From Absidia repens (Eukaryota; Mucoromycota; Mucoromycetes; Mucorales; Cunninghamellaceae), in contig MCGE01000042.1 in NCBI GenBank assembly GCA_002105175.1, positions 62,001-126,000 on the forward strand: 64,000 nt of DNA, read 5' to 3'. Within the stretch, counting starts at the first letter, position 1. Each line of letters opens with the position of its first letter. The notes under the pieces are model-generated. The model searched no databases, had not been told where the DNA came from, and saw only the letters and a list, made by a program, of their open reading frames with translations. A program made the position numbers and the translations under genes. Below are positions 12,425-23,399 of the stretch, piece after piece.

Positions 12425-13282
12425 ATGTCGACTACTCAAAAGCGTAGGGCTCATAACAAAGAAACGGAACATGTTGAAGAACCATCAGCGACAAGAGAAA
12501 CTACGAGTCAACAGCAAACAAAACCAAATCAAAACCAAATCACTTTTGGAAAAGTCCTGAAAAATGCTGTAATTGTGCTGGCTTGGGGTTTAACTTTCTT
12601 CTTTCTTGGGTCCTACTTGTTGACTGAAAGCTGGACTTGGGGATACCGCGGCAAATGGACTAATCTACATACATATATACCTGTAAGCATTTACATAAAA
12701 AAGCGCAAGACTAGAACACACTATACTAACATTAGTATCCTGACATAGCAAAAACAACTTGTGTTTACTGAAAAAGAGTTACTGCAATACGATGGAAGCA
12801 ACCCCAACCTCCCCATCTATCTAGCTGTGGAGTAAGTATTGAACAAGACAATTAATATTACAGTATGGGAAGTACTTGAAACTGATCCCGACTTCATTAT
12901 ATTGATAGTGGCGATGTATTTGACGTTACAAAAGGGCGTGGCTGGTATGGATACGTAAGTGTAAAAGGGCTGGAGGAAAATACTGTGTCTTTTTTTATTA
13001 ACTGGTTATTGATTTGGGGTGAGGATATTTTAGGGTGCATCTTATGGTCACTTTTCAGGAAAAGATGCAGCTAGGGCGTATGTCACTGGATGCTTTGAAG
13101 ACCATTTGACGCATGATCTTCGCGGTTTATCGGCGGCTCAACTCAAAGGCGTGGCACACTGGAAGTCATTTTACACCAATCACCATACCTACCACAAAGT
13201 TGGCACAGTCATACATCCACCTCTCGATGAAAGTACACCCATTCCTCCTCCATGTAGACAAGCCGTCGGTCAGAAACCTTGA
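12425..13282 (+). CDS. Membrane-anchored cytochrome b5-like heme/steroid-binding domain protein
   Basis: Four exons (12425-12682, 12749-12831, 12909-12954, 13034-13282) join in phase to 211 aa. There is a polar N-terminus, one transmembrane segment (about residues 46-65, VIVLAWGLTFFFLGSYLL), then a cytochrome b5-like domain. That domain reads LVFTEKELLQYDGSNPNLPI, YLAVDGDVFDVTKGRGWYG, YGHFSGKDAARAYVTGCF. This is the pattern of membrane-associated progesterone receptor/neudesin-type proteins (Dap1, MAPR), which bind heme or sterols and modulate P450s. The tail WKSFYTNHHTYHKVGTVIHP is also typical. The family is clear; the orthologue is not. Confidence 0.85.
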
Positions 13283-13442
13283 AACGCTTTTGAAACACTC
13301 TAGAACGCTTAGTTTAGTTCAATATTGTTGAAATTTAGCCCAATATAAAAATAAAAAGGATATATTTTTTACAATCATCGAATCTTCTCTTTTTTTATTT
13401 CGTTGTCTTCTTTTTATATATTCCTCTTATCTCGAACTAACA

Positions 13443-13721
13443 ATGGTAGATACTGGTAAACCTGATTGTTGCGAAAACGGTTCCACTTGTTCCCCAGAAG
13501 ATTGTGTTTGCTGTAAAGACGTACAACAAGATAACAACAATGATGGAACTCAATATCAATACAAAACGTAAGTTTGAATTATAGGATACATGGAACGTAT
13601 TATACTTTTTTCTGACGCAATGCTTTTAACTAGTTGTCAAGGCGCCGGGTGCAGTTGTGGTGCCAGCTGTCAATGTGCACTTGAAGAATCTAAGGAAGAC
13701 GGTTGCGGATGCACTGGTTAA
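13443..13721 (+). CDS. Metallothionein-like cysteine-rich protein
   Basis: Two exons (13443-13567, 13634-13721) give 70 aa with 13 Cys, arranged as CC, C, CVCC, then C, CSC, CQC, CGC after a Cys-free linker (DVQQDNNNDGTQYQYK). There is no aromatic residue except Tyr in the linker and no signal peptide. The CxC/CC clusters and two-lobe layout are those of metallothioneins, cytosolic proteins that bind Cu(I) or Zn(II). The intron lies between the two putative metal-binding lobes. No metal-response element was recognised upstream. Confidence 0.75.
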
Positions 13722-14249
13722 ATTCTTGTTTCAAGTAGACTTTTTAGTTATTTAGTCATTGACTTATTGATTTATTTTTGAATACAACATCAACAATAAA
13801 AGAATAGTTAATACACCATGATTGGTAGTCTGTATTTGTTATATTACTAGACGTAGTTTACTTAGTGATTTGTAATATAGGTTTAATATACGTGGTGCCG
13901 AGGGCCTCGATTTAGTCAATCACGAACTGAAAACCACCATTAAGATTCAAAACCATGGCTTCCGATGGAGGCCTTTACTCTATTATGTGTCGTTTGAGAA
14001 GTGACGTTGTGTATAGTCTGCTTCCCTTAGTTATACGCAACTTGAATCATGTAGTGGGTAAATAAAGGTACGTTTATTTATATGGTTATTTAATGAAATG
14101 AACTTGTACACATATTTTTTGCTCTATTTTCTATTGTTTATACATTCTTGATCAAATATCTCCATATCGCTAGAAAAAATCCGACCTTGTTTTGTTATCC
14201 TCTTTATTTACTGTTTATCGTTGACTTTCTAGTGCTGCACAGTGCCGAA
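13722..14249. other. Intergenic region without recognised features
   Basis: AT-rich spacer between two Cys-rich genes. Small ORFs overlap but none has supporting motifs or splice structure; nothing else was recognised. Confidence 0.5.
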
Positions 14250-15743
14250 ATGCTTAAATTCTACCCGATAGTTTGTATTGTTGTTATATGCCTGATTGGC
14301 TTTATAAATGCGGAACTACAAGGAAAAGGTACCATCCAGTGTGAGTGCAAAGTCCAAAACTTTAGACAACTTTAGTCTCAATCCCAGTCCTCCCCTTTTT
14401 TAACTAACTTGAACGCATTTATTCCTAGTAGTAGACTGCCCAAATTATAGCTACAAATGCCCAGATTGTAAAGAAGGTCAATTTTGTTCATACCCTATGA
14501 GTCACGGCTGTGAAGGAAGTGGGGTGCCTGTGTGTCAATCCAAATGCCATGGTATAATATGTGCCGCCAAAGCGCTACCTTGGTAAGACATAAAAAAACC
14601 ATTTCAAACGCCGATACCAGTTATGCATATGTTTGAATTATGTCCATCTCTCGTTTTTTTTTTTTTTTTTTGGTTTTTTTTGGTTTTTTTTCCTTCTATG
14701 ATAGCCCAGATGACTGTCCTTTCACTTGTGAATACCATGGTCCACCATGCTGTCCATTTATAGGGCAACCTACTTGTTTACCACCTTGCGAAACTTTTGT
14801 TCCTTGCAAAGTTACACCTTGCCCTAACGATTGTCCTGATGATTGCTTTTACCCGAATGCTGACTATTGCTGCCCTCAAAGTGGTCAACCTATTTGCCGC
14901 TCTCAGATTGGCGATGTTGGGTCTGATCAAAAAAACAAATATGTGAAACGTGGAGAAATTCTTCCCAGCGATTCAACGCCAAACAAAGCTAATGACGTCT
15001 CTGGTGAGTTCAGTCCTCCTAATTTACCTGATTCTGCTCTCAATCTTATTGACGACAAAAGAAATAATCCCATTTGTATTGATATGATTGTCCCATGGTA
15101 AAATAAAAAATATGGTAGAGTGTTTCTACATATAGCGCTTGATATCTGACATATTGGTTTTTTTATGCGTCGTATTGTATTGTACTTGATTTTAGTCCCC
15201 AGAATGTCCGAATGACTGCGAATACCCAACTGGAGTACCTTGTCCACTGACACACCCACCAAAATGCCACTCAACAATCAATGCTGGCCAAGCCGGATAC
15301 ATGGATAGGAAAAATCACAACAGAGCAATAGCAAAATTCAACGTATTGGCGGACGAGGCCACGGATATTGTCGGTGAAGAAGTCAAGGCAATGTCACAAT
15401 TGGAACAGCTTCTTGCACATGAAAACAATTTAGCGGAAAGGAGAAACCAGCAACGCAAGCCACACACGTCCGCTCATCACACCGTTCCCTCACACAAGTC
15501 ATCTACGACTACTATTACAACGTCCACTACAACTACTACTAGCGCACGTCTGCCTTCTTCAAAATATGTCCTATAATGTACATTCCGTGGCAAGCATAAA
15601 AAAAGACAGGGAAAAGTTGCACTCATAGCTGAAAATGATAGTAATCTTACCGTCTTCTTTATAGCCCCGAATTGTGTCCCAGCACTTGCATTCGTCCTTC
15701 TGATACGCCTTGTCCTCTTGCCTTATCTGGTTATTGTCCATAA
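14250..15743 (+). pseudogene. Secreted modular Cys-rich protein gene with broken reading frame in its fourth exon
   Basis: Exons read 14250-14340, 14429-14582, 14705-15097, about 15196-15589 and 15665-15743. A signal peptide (MLKFYPIVCIVVICLIGFINA) precedes repeated modules of the kind CPxDCPFTCEYHGPPCCPF and CPNDCPDDCFYPNADYCCP. The first three exons join in phase. The fourth contains a clear module (PECPNDCEYPTGVPCP) and a Ser/Thr-rich tail, but that frame is not reached by the canonical splice from exon 3. It also differs from the frame that leads through YIPW and a GC-AG junction into the last exon (PELCPSTCIRPSDTPCPL, stop). So either exon 4 has suffered indels or unusual splicing is used. 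The family is not recognised. The product, if made, would enter the secretory pathway. Confidence 0.55.
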
Positions 15744-15778
15744 ACTTGATAATTATTTTTTAGTTATAATTTACATTA

Positions 15779-17012
15779 CAGTGTTTCCATGTTTACTTAT
15801 CGGATTTTTTGAAATCGATGTCGCACTAAAATAAAATCAGATGGCGGGTTTTAGCATTCCAGATGTCGTATGTTTTTGGTTGTCTTGTCGCATTTTTTGG
15901 TTTTGACTTGCCGCCGAGGTAAATGTCGTAAAGGAGATGTCGTAAAACCTATATGTTCAAATTAATATCCAAAAGCATGATTACAATACAAAAAAAAAAA
16001 AAAAAAGTAGAAGAAAAATGTAAGCAACGGAATACTTTATTGAATGTATAAAATAGAGGAGGATGGGGTGAATCAAATAATCTAAGCAAAATAACTATAC
16101 TAGAAGCAAAAATGGCTAAATTGGTTTTCTATTGAGACAGTCTTCAAAGCGGGAGAGTAGAGAGGGAGATAGAGGGAGCGGTATCCACGTTCGGTAAGTG
16201 ATTCTTCTATATTTTTCCATGACCAGATAGCATTTCTTGAATTCCGGGTATTGATCCATGATGTCCATTGTATCCTTCAACAAATTTCAAGTAATGGGTT
16301 AGTTGTTCGTTCCTATTGCCCTACCTTCTTGATTGCGCCTTTCTTTTCGTTCACAGTCTTGCGTTTCTTTGCTTTCTTGATATTTGGATTTCTGATCGAC
16401 GTATTGACAACACCACCAGCACAGATTGCACCCAATATCGTATGAGAGATTGTCGCCTTCACAATTGGAGCGGATACCTTGTCCGTCGCAGGTTGATAAG
16501 GAATCCAGATTCATCGATAAAAAAAAACCATAATTTTGCATATAGCTAACATCACCGTCTTGCCATTTCAATATCCAATCGTATCGTTGTTTAGTTTCTT
16601 TGTTTCGTTTTCTGTTCCCTTGTTTCAGCTGTTGTTGTTGTTGTTGTTGTTCTGCATCCAAGTCTATGTTGCCACGTTGTTCATCCGTTTCCTTTTGCCA
16701 TTCCAAGTAGGTTTTCATATTTGTCAAGTTTACAAATCGAATACCATCGTCCAAGTCGTCATCGGATATGGCCATTGGTGCATTTCCATCTTCATCGACG
16801 ACGTTGCCTTGACCATCTTCATAATAAAAATTGAGAGTCTTTTCTAAAAAATAAAAAGTAAAAAATCAAAAAAATGCGCCAAGCAAAAAATAAAAAAAAG
16901 GGACAAGCCAAATAAAAAAATACGACATCTGACATTTCAAAATCCGCCATCTGATTTTATTTTAGTGCGACATCGATTTCAAAAAATGCGACAAGCAACT
17001 GTGGAAACACTG
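15779..17012 (-). mobile_element. Decayed Tc1/mariner (IS630)-like element with long terminal inverted repeats
   Basis: The ends CAGTGTTTCC and GGAAACACTG are inverted and flanked by TA on both sides (15777-15778, 17013-17014), the target-site hallmark of Tc1/mariner. The inverted repeats match for about 100 bp (15779 to about 15900 against about 16917-17012), including GAAATCGATGTCGCAC and TAAAATAAAATCAGATGGCG. Inside, on the minus strand, are transposase remnants. An N-terminal piece is at 16840-16550 (YYEDGQGNVV..., Gln repeat, KRYDWILKWQDGD). A Lys/Arg-rich piece follows. A C-terminal piece near 16210-16150 has RGYRSLYLPLYSP, close to the RGY..LPPYSPxLNPIE block preceding the last acidic residue of this family. 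The middle of the catalytic domain is deleted and frames are broken, so it is non-autonomous. It lies 35 bp after the stop of the Cys-rich gene. Confidence 0.78.
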
Positions 17013-17429
17013 TATCCCCTCCCCTTCCTAGTTTAGCTTAGTACATATACTGTGTTAAATTTTTGCTTGCTTCCGTATTTATTCAATAAAACTATTATAT
17101 ATTATATTTGACATCTGCCTTATATATATGTATATTACAATCATGTATAGTATGAGATTTTTCTCTTTCTAAAGCTGGTCATTTTTGACTGCAGGGTTGA
17201 GGAATTACAATACCACGACGTTTATCAAAAAAAAAAGGGAGAAGGATATATGAGTTAGCTAAATATCTTCCTGTGCTCTTCAAGCATCATACTTTAAGAG
17301 ATCATTGCTGTGTATTTTTTATGCTTCTTTCACTGTCACTTTTCATGCATCTATCACAGCCATTATTTAAATCATTTAAGAAATTCGACTCACAGGTATA
17401 TTTAGGCTCTCCCGCCCTAATACAGTTGA

Positions 17430-18545
17430 CGGAATGCTGAGCACGACGGTTGATCAATGCAGTCTCATCCCTATGGTGTTTTTTTTTTTTTTTTTTGGAC
17501 ACACACATATCAGTAATTTTTTGGCACACACAAGCACTGTATTATACAATCTGGGTATACACATCCATCAAGACAAACTAGACGTACGAGACTATGTAAA
17601 GCAAAAAGATAAAACATATTTTATTCAGATGCACATGTACAGTACGACAAATAAATTAAACTGATCTAATGATAATTCTATGACACATACAGTACCTAAA
17701 TGTGAGACACTCAAGCGTATGCGTTATTAATGTGGAGGGTGTGGGGTGCAGTGTCATGTTGCAGAATAAACAAAACATAATACATATATGAAAAATTAGA
17801 GGATAATATATTTTACGGTAGGCAACAAATTATTCTACCATATTGTGGAGATTTACTAACCAGGCCGAATTGCTCCATGTTGTCTGCAAAAGCATCAAGA
17901 GAAGAGAAAAACTATATACCAATAATAAATGATGGTGGTTACTGTCATGAGAAGAGAACCATCACCTTGACGATGTTTTATGGTGTTGATTGTTGATTGT
18001 TGCAAGAAGAGAAGCGAAAACTGGGAATTTCCTTTTTGGAGTCACAAAAAAAATGTCCAAAAAAAAAACTATTTCAACTCCCGCCACGTGGATTTTGTTT
18101 ACTCTCAATTTCTTTTCCGCTCTCTATTTCTTTTTCATTTTCTTATTTTCTTTTATTTTTTAACTTCACCTTTCAACTTCTATGAGGTTATGCTGGACTT
18201 AGATTAGTGTTAGGACTAGTTTAGAAGTGTTTTCAGAATCATACCTTGTTAGGTTCTCTTTTTACTGCATCACCCCTTGTGATTAGTATTGACCCATGTC
18301 TCGCTTTAGTTAGCAGATGTCCCTTTAGTCCATCTCATACCTTGTACGGCATATTAGATTGCATTTTATAATTTTCTCTTCATATTAGTGTTGACCATTT
18401 ATCAAACCTCACATTGTCTCCTTCATGCTTCCTCCTAATACATCCCTCCACCGAATACTTTGTTAAAATGATCCTGTCTACTTTAGTTTTAGTATCCACC
18501 AATATGCTCCAATAAAATATACCTGTTTATTAAGCGACCTATGAC
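17430..18545 (+). repeat. Dispersed repeat family, copy R1
   Basis: Aligns by eye with 57600-58800 over most of its length: GAGCACGACGGTTGATC, TTTTATTCAGATG, GGTTACTGTCATG, GCCACGTGG, GGACTAGTTTAGAAG and ATTAGTATTGACC blocks. It has no open reading frame of substance. The CACGTG palindrome is followed by a T/C-rich tract. Confidence 0.55.
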
Positions 18546-18798
18546 TCATTTGATAATGAACAATTTAGATATTGTAACTGTACTTTCTTTAAGTATCTTT
18601 CCAAACACCTGCATGCTAATCCAGTCAGTAGGACAACTATCCCACAAAAGTCACAGGAATTGACCGGCAGTCTTAAATTATATAAAGCCTGGCCCTATAC
18701 CCTACAGCACCGTTTATATCAACCAAACTTGACCACCAACGTCACCTCCACCAAGCTAGACATATTGTATATATCCAGCTCACTATTTTAGTTTTATT

Positions 18799-18800
<2 letters not shown>

Positions 18801-18858
<58 letters not shown>
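18801..18858. repeat. Poly(T) run of 58
   Basis: The longest homopolymer in the window, an uninterrupted run of T in intergenic DNA between repeat copies. It may be partly an assembly artefact. Confidence 0.85.
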
Positions 18859-18859
<1 letters not shown>

Positions 18860-19079
18860 GATGTGGTATTGTAATATTTGATAAAATAAGAAGACGTTAT
18901 AAAAAATAAGTGATATAACAGATATGGTTTTTATTGAATAAAATGAGGAAGGGTTTTTATAATAGGGGACAACAGCAGAATACCCTGCAGTTGCTTTTTT
19001 TCACACAAACATAGGCTTTTTTTTTTTCACCCACACATAGACACATATACAGATACATGCCGGATTTTGCACATATATC

Positions 19080-19670
19080 TTACCCATAATATAATGGAAC
19101 GCATGAAGGAAACTAATGGTAAAAAGGCAAGGCATGTTTAATTCTGATACATTATAATATAAACCATGGCAACTAACATTAATCTAAGCTAATGACACTA
19201 TTCTAAAATGAAGGCTAATCTAGTGGAAGATAGACATCACGAATCCAAATGAAAGGGTTTCCCCATGATGTTTGCTTTGCGTTTTTTAAAACGCCTCTAA
19301 TTCGAATTCTAACACTAATCCTAGATCATCAGTACCCCAATGAGCCCTGCCATCATATCATTCAGACTATCATGAAGGAAAAAAAAATAAAAATAAAAAA
19401 GAAAGAAAAAGAGAGGGAAAAAAAAATGGGGGTCAAAAAAAAATAGAAAGCAAGATGCGGAGCCTGAATCATCCAGCCTACCATAGTGCAAAAAAAAAAC
19501 CGCCCGCCCCCCCCATTGACGGCCCCAAGGGCTGTCCACCATAGTGCGAAATGGCGGAGGCTTTCATCCTATCCCATCAAAACCCATACTTAAATAAAAA
19601 AAAAATTGTGACATCCAATAAATCGAATGATTTCCAAAAGTTCCAGCGGAGCGCCAGAGCGTTTATTAAA
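19080..19670 (-). repeat. Dispersed repeat family, copy R5
   Basis: Read on the minus strand it carries the family core CATCATGGGGAAACCCTTTC and ATTTGGATTC, plus TAGGATTAGTGTTAGAATTC upstream. The distal part (TCCAGCGGAGCGCCAGAGCG on the plus strand, about 19645) is shared almost exactly with copy R6 at about 54940. Confidence 0.6.
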
Positions 19671-20047
19671 GTAATAATAAATGTAACAAGAATACTATTG
19701 ATGATACTATAATACACTAGTCGAAGGGAGGGGAGGGGGGGTAAATAGTCATCTAATTGAATAAATAAAATACAATACCACTTGGCATAAAGAAAAGGAG
19801 AATAGTATACATGATGAAGGAGACGCTGTTGTCAAAGTATGATAGCCAACCATATTAAGACAAAATAGGATAAAAGTAAGCAACAAAATGTGATCTAATA
19901 AGGAACGGGGGATAACACTGTCCGGCCTATATGAATAAATAAATAAATAAGAATCAGGCTGATAAAATCGGTAAAGGTTTGCTTTGATGAGGTTGCTGTA
20001 TGTAGTGTTGTCGATGAAGCGGGTGATGTGGTTGGTGGTATAATATA

Positions 20048-22661
20048 TCATTGCTAGCAAAAAAAGACAGGGGGATGTAAAAATAAGTTAGCAAATTCAG
20101 AAAAAAAAAAAGATAGCGATGAAGTGTGCATTGTTGTCATAGGCATTACTGTCATATACAACAATTGTGTTCATAATCCTTACTTTAAACATACGGATGG
20201 AAGGCCGTTCGAGATTGCTTGGTAAAGGTGGTACAGGAGGTATAGCTTGCCCGTCTTGTTGGTATAAACGCATGGATGATCGTGGTCTTGGAACCATACT
20301 TGGTGAAGAAAATCGAAGTAAACCTTGATGATGGCCAGAGGCAGTTTTGGGTCTTGGTATCAAAGATGGGGTATCAGAACGCAGAGTAGGTGATTTGGTA
20401 CCATCATAAAGTCGACGCTCGCGATCCACATATGGTAGCATATCATGAGCTTCTTGTCGGGCAAGGCTGCTTTTCGGTCGTGGTGGAAGATGGTACTGCT
20501 GTTGTTTTGCTGTTGTTGTCGGTGTTTTTGTACGTCGCATACTGTTCGATCCGATACCTGCTGGTTGTCCTTTAGCGCGTGTTGGTGTTTTGGAACGGAT
20601 GATATCGGGCGGTTCTACACTTTGCGGTCGTTTTCGTAGCATGGTACTTTTGGTTGGTTTCATAAAAGATGCCAAATCGGTGCTGCTGTGCTGCGCTGAT
20701 GGTGATTGAGGCACATGGCTTTTCCGTCTTTGTTGATGGCGTGCAAAAGAGGAAGAAGAATCCATAGTAAGTCCAGAAGTAGTCACACGGCTTTCGCCCT
20801 TCCATAATGGTGCCAGAGTGGAGAATTCATGCTTACTTGGCTTGATGCTAGTGCTCCACGCAGGTCGAATAGGAGTGAGGGATTTTCGGCCAGTCGTGGT
20901 GTGTCGCGATGAAGTTGATTTAGAATCTGCAGAGGACGTTTCGGATGTACTTGGCCGAAGAATCCGATTGTACTGTGGTGTTGATGGATGAGACGAGAAG
21001 TTGAGAGGGCTAGCTGCTCGGTGTTGCTGCTGCTGACGAGTGTGTAATTTTGTAGATCGATGATGATTGTCGCGACGTTGATAAGTTCCGCTACTTGGCG
21101 TCACGCTGCGGACTCGTCGATAATCTTCATGCTGAGAGGTCGATTGGTTCATTCTTGGAAATTCATTGGTGATCGATGCTGCCCTTGTTTTAGAGTGATT
21201 GAAGTCGACTAGATTGGTACATTCCTGATCCGAGGTCCGTCTACGTATGCTGTTCCATGCCCTATGATGACTTTTATCACTTTGTACGGAGCTGGCTGGG
21301 CTGATAGGGGTCTCCATCAAATACCTTTCCGCATCCAACAAATCATGCAGGCGTAAATGATCCATGACTGCTTTAAGTTGTTGCCACCGTAATACCATTG
21401 CTGATTGGCGTTCGCATGTAGTTCTATCCTTCGTCATCCTCGAGGTGATACCATCTCCCAGCATTGTTAGCATTCGGTCAATAGAAGGTGGGTAGTTTGC
21501 GTATTTGATTTCAAAGTTTTTTTCAATGGATTTGAATTTTTTTCGATCAAAAGGAGGAGGAGTCGTAGATGTTGAAGATGCTGATGAGTAAGAGTGATTT
21601 CGTGAGACTGAGCGTGAGAAGGTCTTGGAGAGGTTGCCGAGTGTGCTTGGTGACTGAGGACTTGCGAGGCCGGCGTTGCCGATTGAATGTTGTTGATGTG
21701 TCGGGTCGTGCCAATCATAAATTTGCTGAATAAAATTGTAACATTCTTGTACCGTTTTGTCCAATCCATTGATCATTGTGTCTACTTGATCGGCCACCTG
21801 GCGGAACACCGCTAGCCACCGGTCTTCTTTCAATTCGTCCTTGAGTTCATCGATCTCAATTCGTAAGCATTCCCATTTTTCTTGGACAAGTCGATGTTTG
21901 CGGACCAGAATACCCGAGTCATCACCAGGAGGTCGGCTTGAATTCATGCGAGCATAAACCTTTTCCACAGCAAGGAATACTGGATTCACACGGTGATCTA
22001 AATCAGACAATAAAGCTTCATCCTTGAGAGATTCACCACTTGTCGAGAGAACATCACCACCAGATCCATTTTCTGTCATGATTGGAGTTGTTTCTCTGGT
22101 CAATGCCAAATGCCGTTTTTCTTGATATCGAAAGATCGTAGATGTAAGATTGTCAATATCCAGCATAATTGTTTGCATCATCACCAAAAGCTCATGTTTT
22201 TCATACGCCGTTTCCATCTGTTTTGTAACCGAGAGCATAAAATGATATAAACCAGACCATTCAGATTGGACCTTCGCCATTGCCACCTTGGTTGTCATAC
22301 GTTTTGTTGATAGCGTTGCTGCTGAATCATCCTCGGTGTGGTCGAATTTTCCATCCATCGAATCACTGACATCCGTAAAAGATCCCATGACACCTTCCAT
22401 TTTGGCCATCCGTTCTTGAAGAGGCACCACTTCAGTGGAAGACATAATAGCACCATCCTTTGCCTTTTGTTCCATTGCGAATACTATCAAGTGTGCATTC
22501 TCCATCCATTGCAGCAGCTGCATTTTGATTTCATCAAAGACATCTACCATGTCGGCATACATCAGCCCCTCTTGTCGCTCCAAAAGAGTGTGAATGTCTT
22601 GTTCTATTGAGTCCAAGGTATCAAGTTGAGACAGGGTATCATTTGCACTGTTGTCCGCCAT
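20048..22661 (-). CDS. KAR9-like spindle-orientation/microtubule plus-end adaptor
   Basis: A long first exon from the Met at 22661 (MADNSAND, context ACAAAATGG) to 20184, then a short last exon at 20053-20048 (Gln, stop). That gives about 827 aa. An upstream in-frame Met at 22706 is possible. Residues 1-450 are helical with blocks like EDRWLAVFRQVADQVDTMIN, the pattern of the KAR9 domain. The C-terminal half is Ser/Pro/Arg-rich, basic and low complexity, with a SxIP-type EB1-binding motif (TPSLIPRPK, about residue 764) and a related SMVPRPR. Kar9 links cortical actin/myosin transport to Bim1 on microtubule plus ends. An alternative, stronger donor (GTATGT at 20194) would replace the C-terminus with a different, longer tail ending at 19749. 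Fair confidence in family, low in the last exon. Confidence 0.7.
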
Positions 22662-22706
22662 TTTGTACAAAAATTGTAAAGAGTGGTAGTTAATACGTCC
22701 AGTCAA

Positions 22707-23390
22707 CTATAGGATTCAAGAAGCAAAAAAAATAAAGGTGGGTCAGTTCCTTCCTCGCTAATTGAATCGGCTTTGTATACCAGCATATATACTTACCTAA
22801 ATCAGTTGAAGAGAATAAATAGAATAAAGGACTAAGGAAGTATGTGATTCGTAAGTAGTTTATTCTATTTCAAGATAAGATGGGTTGAATGATCATAAGA
22901 GGGATATTTGGTTTATGTTAAATAAAATAAAAAAAAAAAAAAGAGGAGAAAAATAAGAGAAGGTGGGGAGAAGAGAAGGAGGTGAAAAAAAGGTTAGTTA
23001 CACAAAAAACGCGTGGCTCTTGACTACTACAGTTTTTTTTTCAATTAGTTTCATCGACTAATGACTGCTCTGATACCCCTCTATTATATTGATGGTCTTT
23101 ATTTTTTAAAACAGACCTCGTTTGAATGATGCAAAGCTCACAGAAGTGATCTAATAAGCGAAGCTGCATCATGTCCTCGAAGACCATTTCTTATCCAAAT
23201 ATGTGATACGATAGTCAGGGGTAATTAGCTTGAACTTTTTATTATTATGTCTATTCACCTACCTTCTCTTATATTACGAATATGATAGTATAAATATAGG
23301 TACAACACGCATTGGCCAATACACCCTCTCTAAACAGCCATAGGCGCCATGTGTAACCCATCTCTTTGGATAATGATAAAATGCGATACT
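22707..23390. other. Upstream region of KAR9-like gene, nothing recognised
   Basis: AT-rich DNA with A-rich tracts. No supported exon, RNA gene or named repeat was found. Confidence 0.4.
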
Positions 23391-23399
23391 TCGCCGTAC

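Noticed and set aside
16299..16775. Stand-alone host gene of 158 residues on the minus strand
   Set aside because: It lies between inverted repeats with TA flanks and switches frame into Lys/Arg-rich and YLPLYSP pieces of a transposase, so it is a decayed transposase rather than a host gene.
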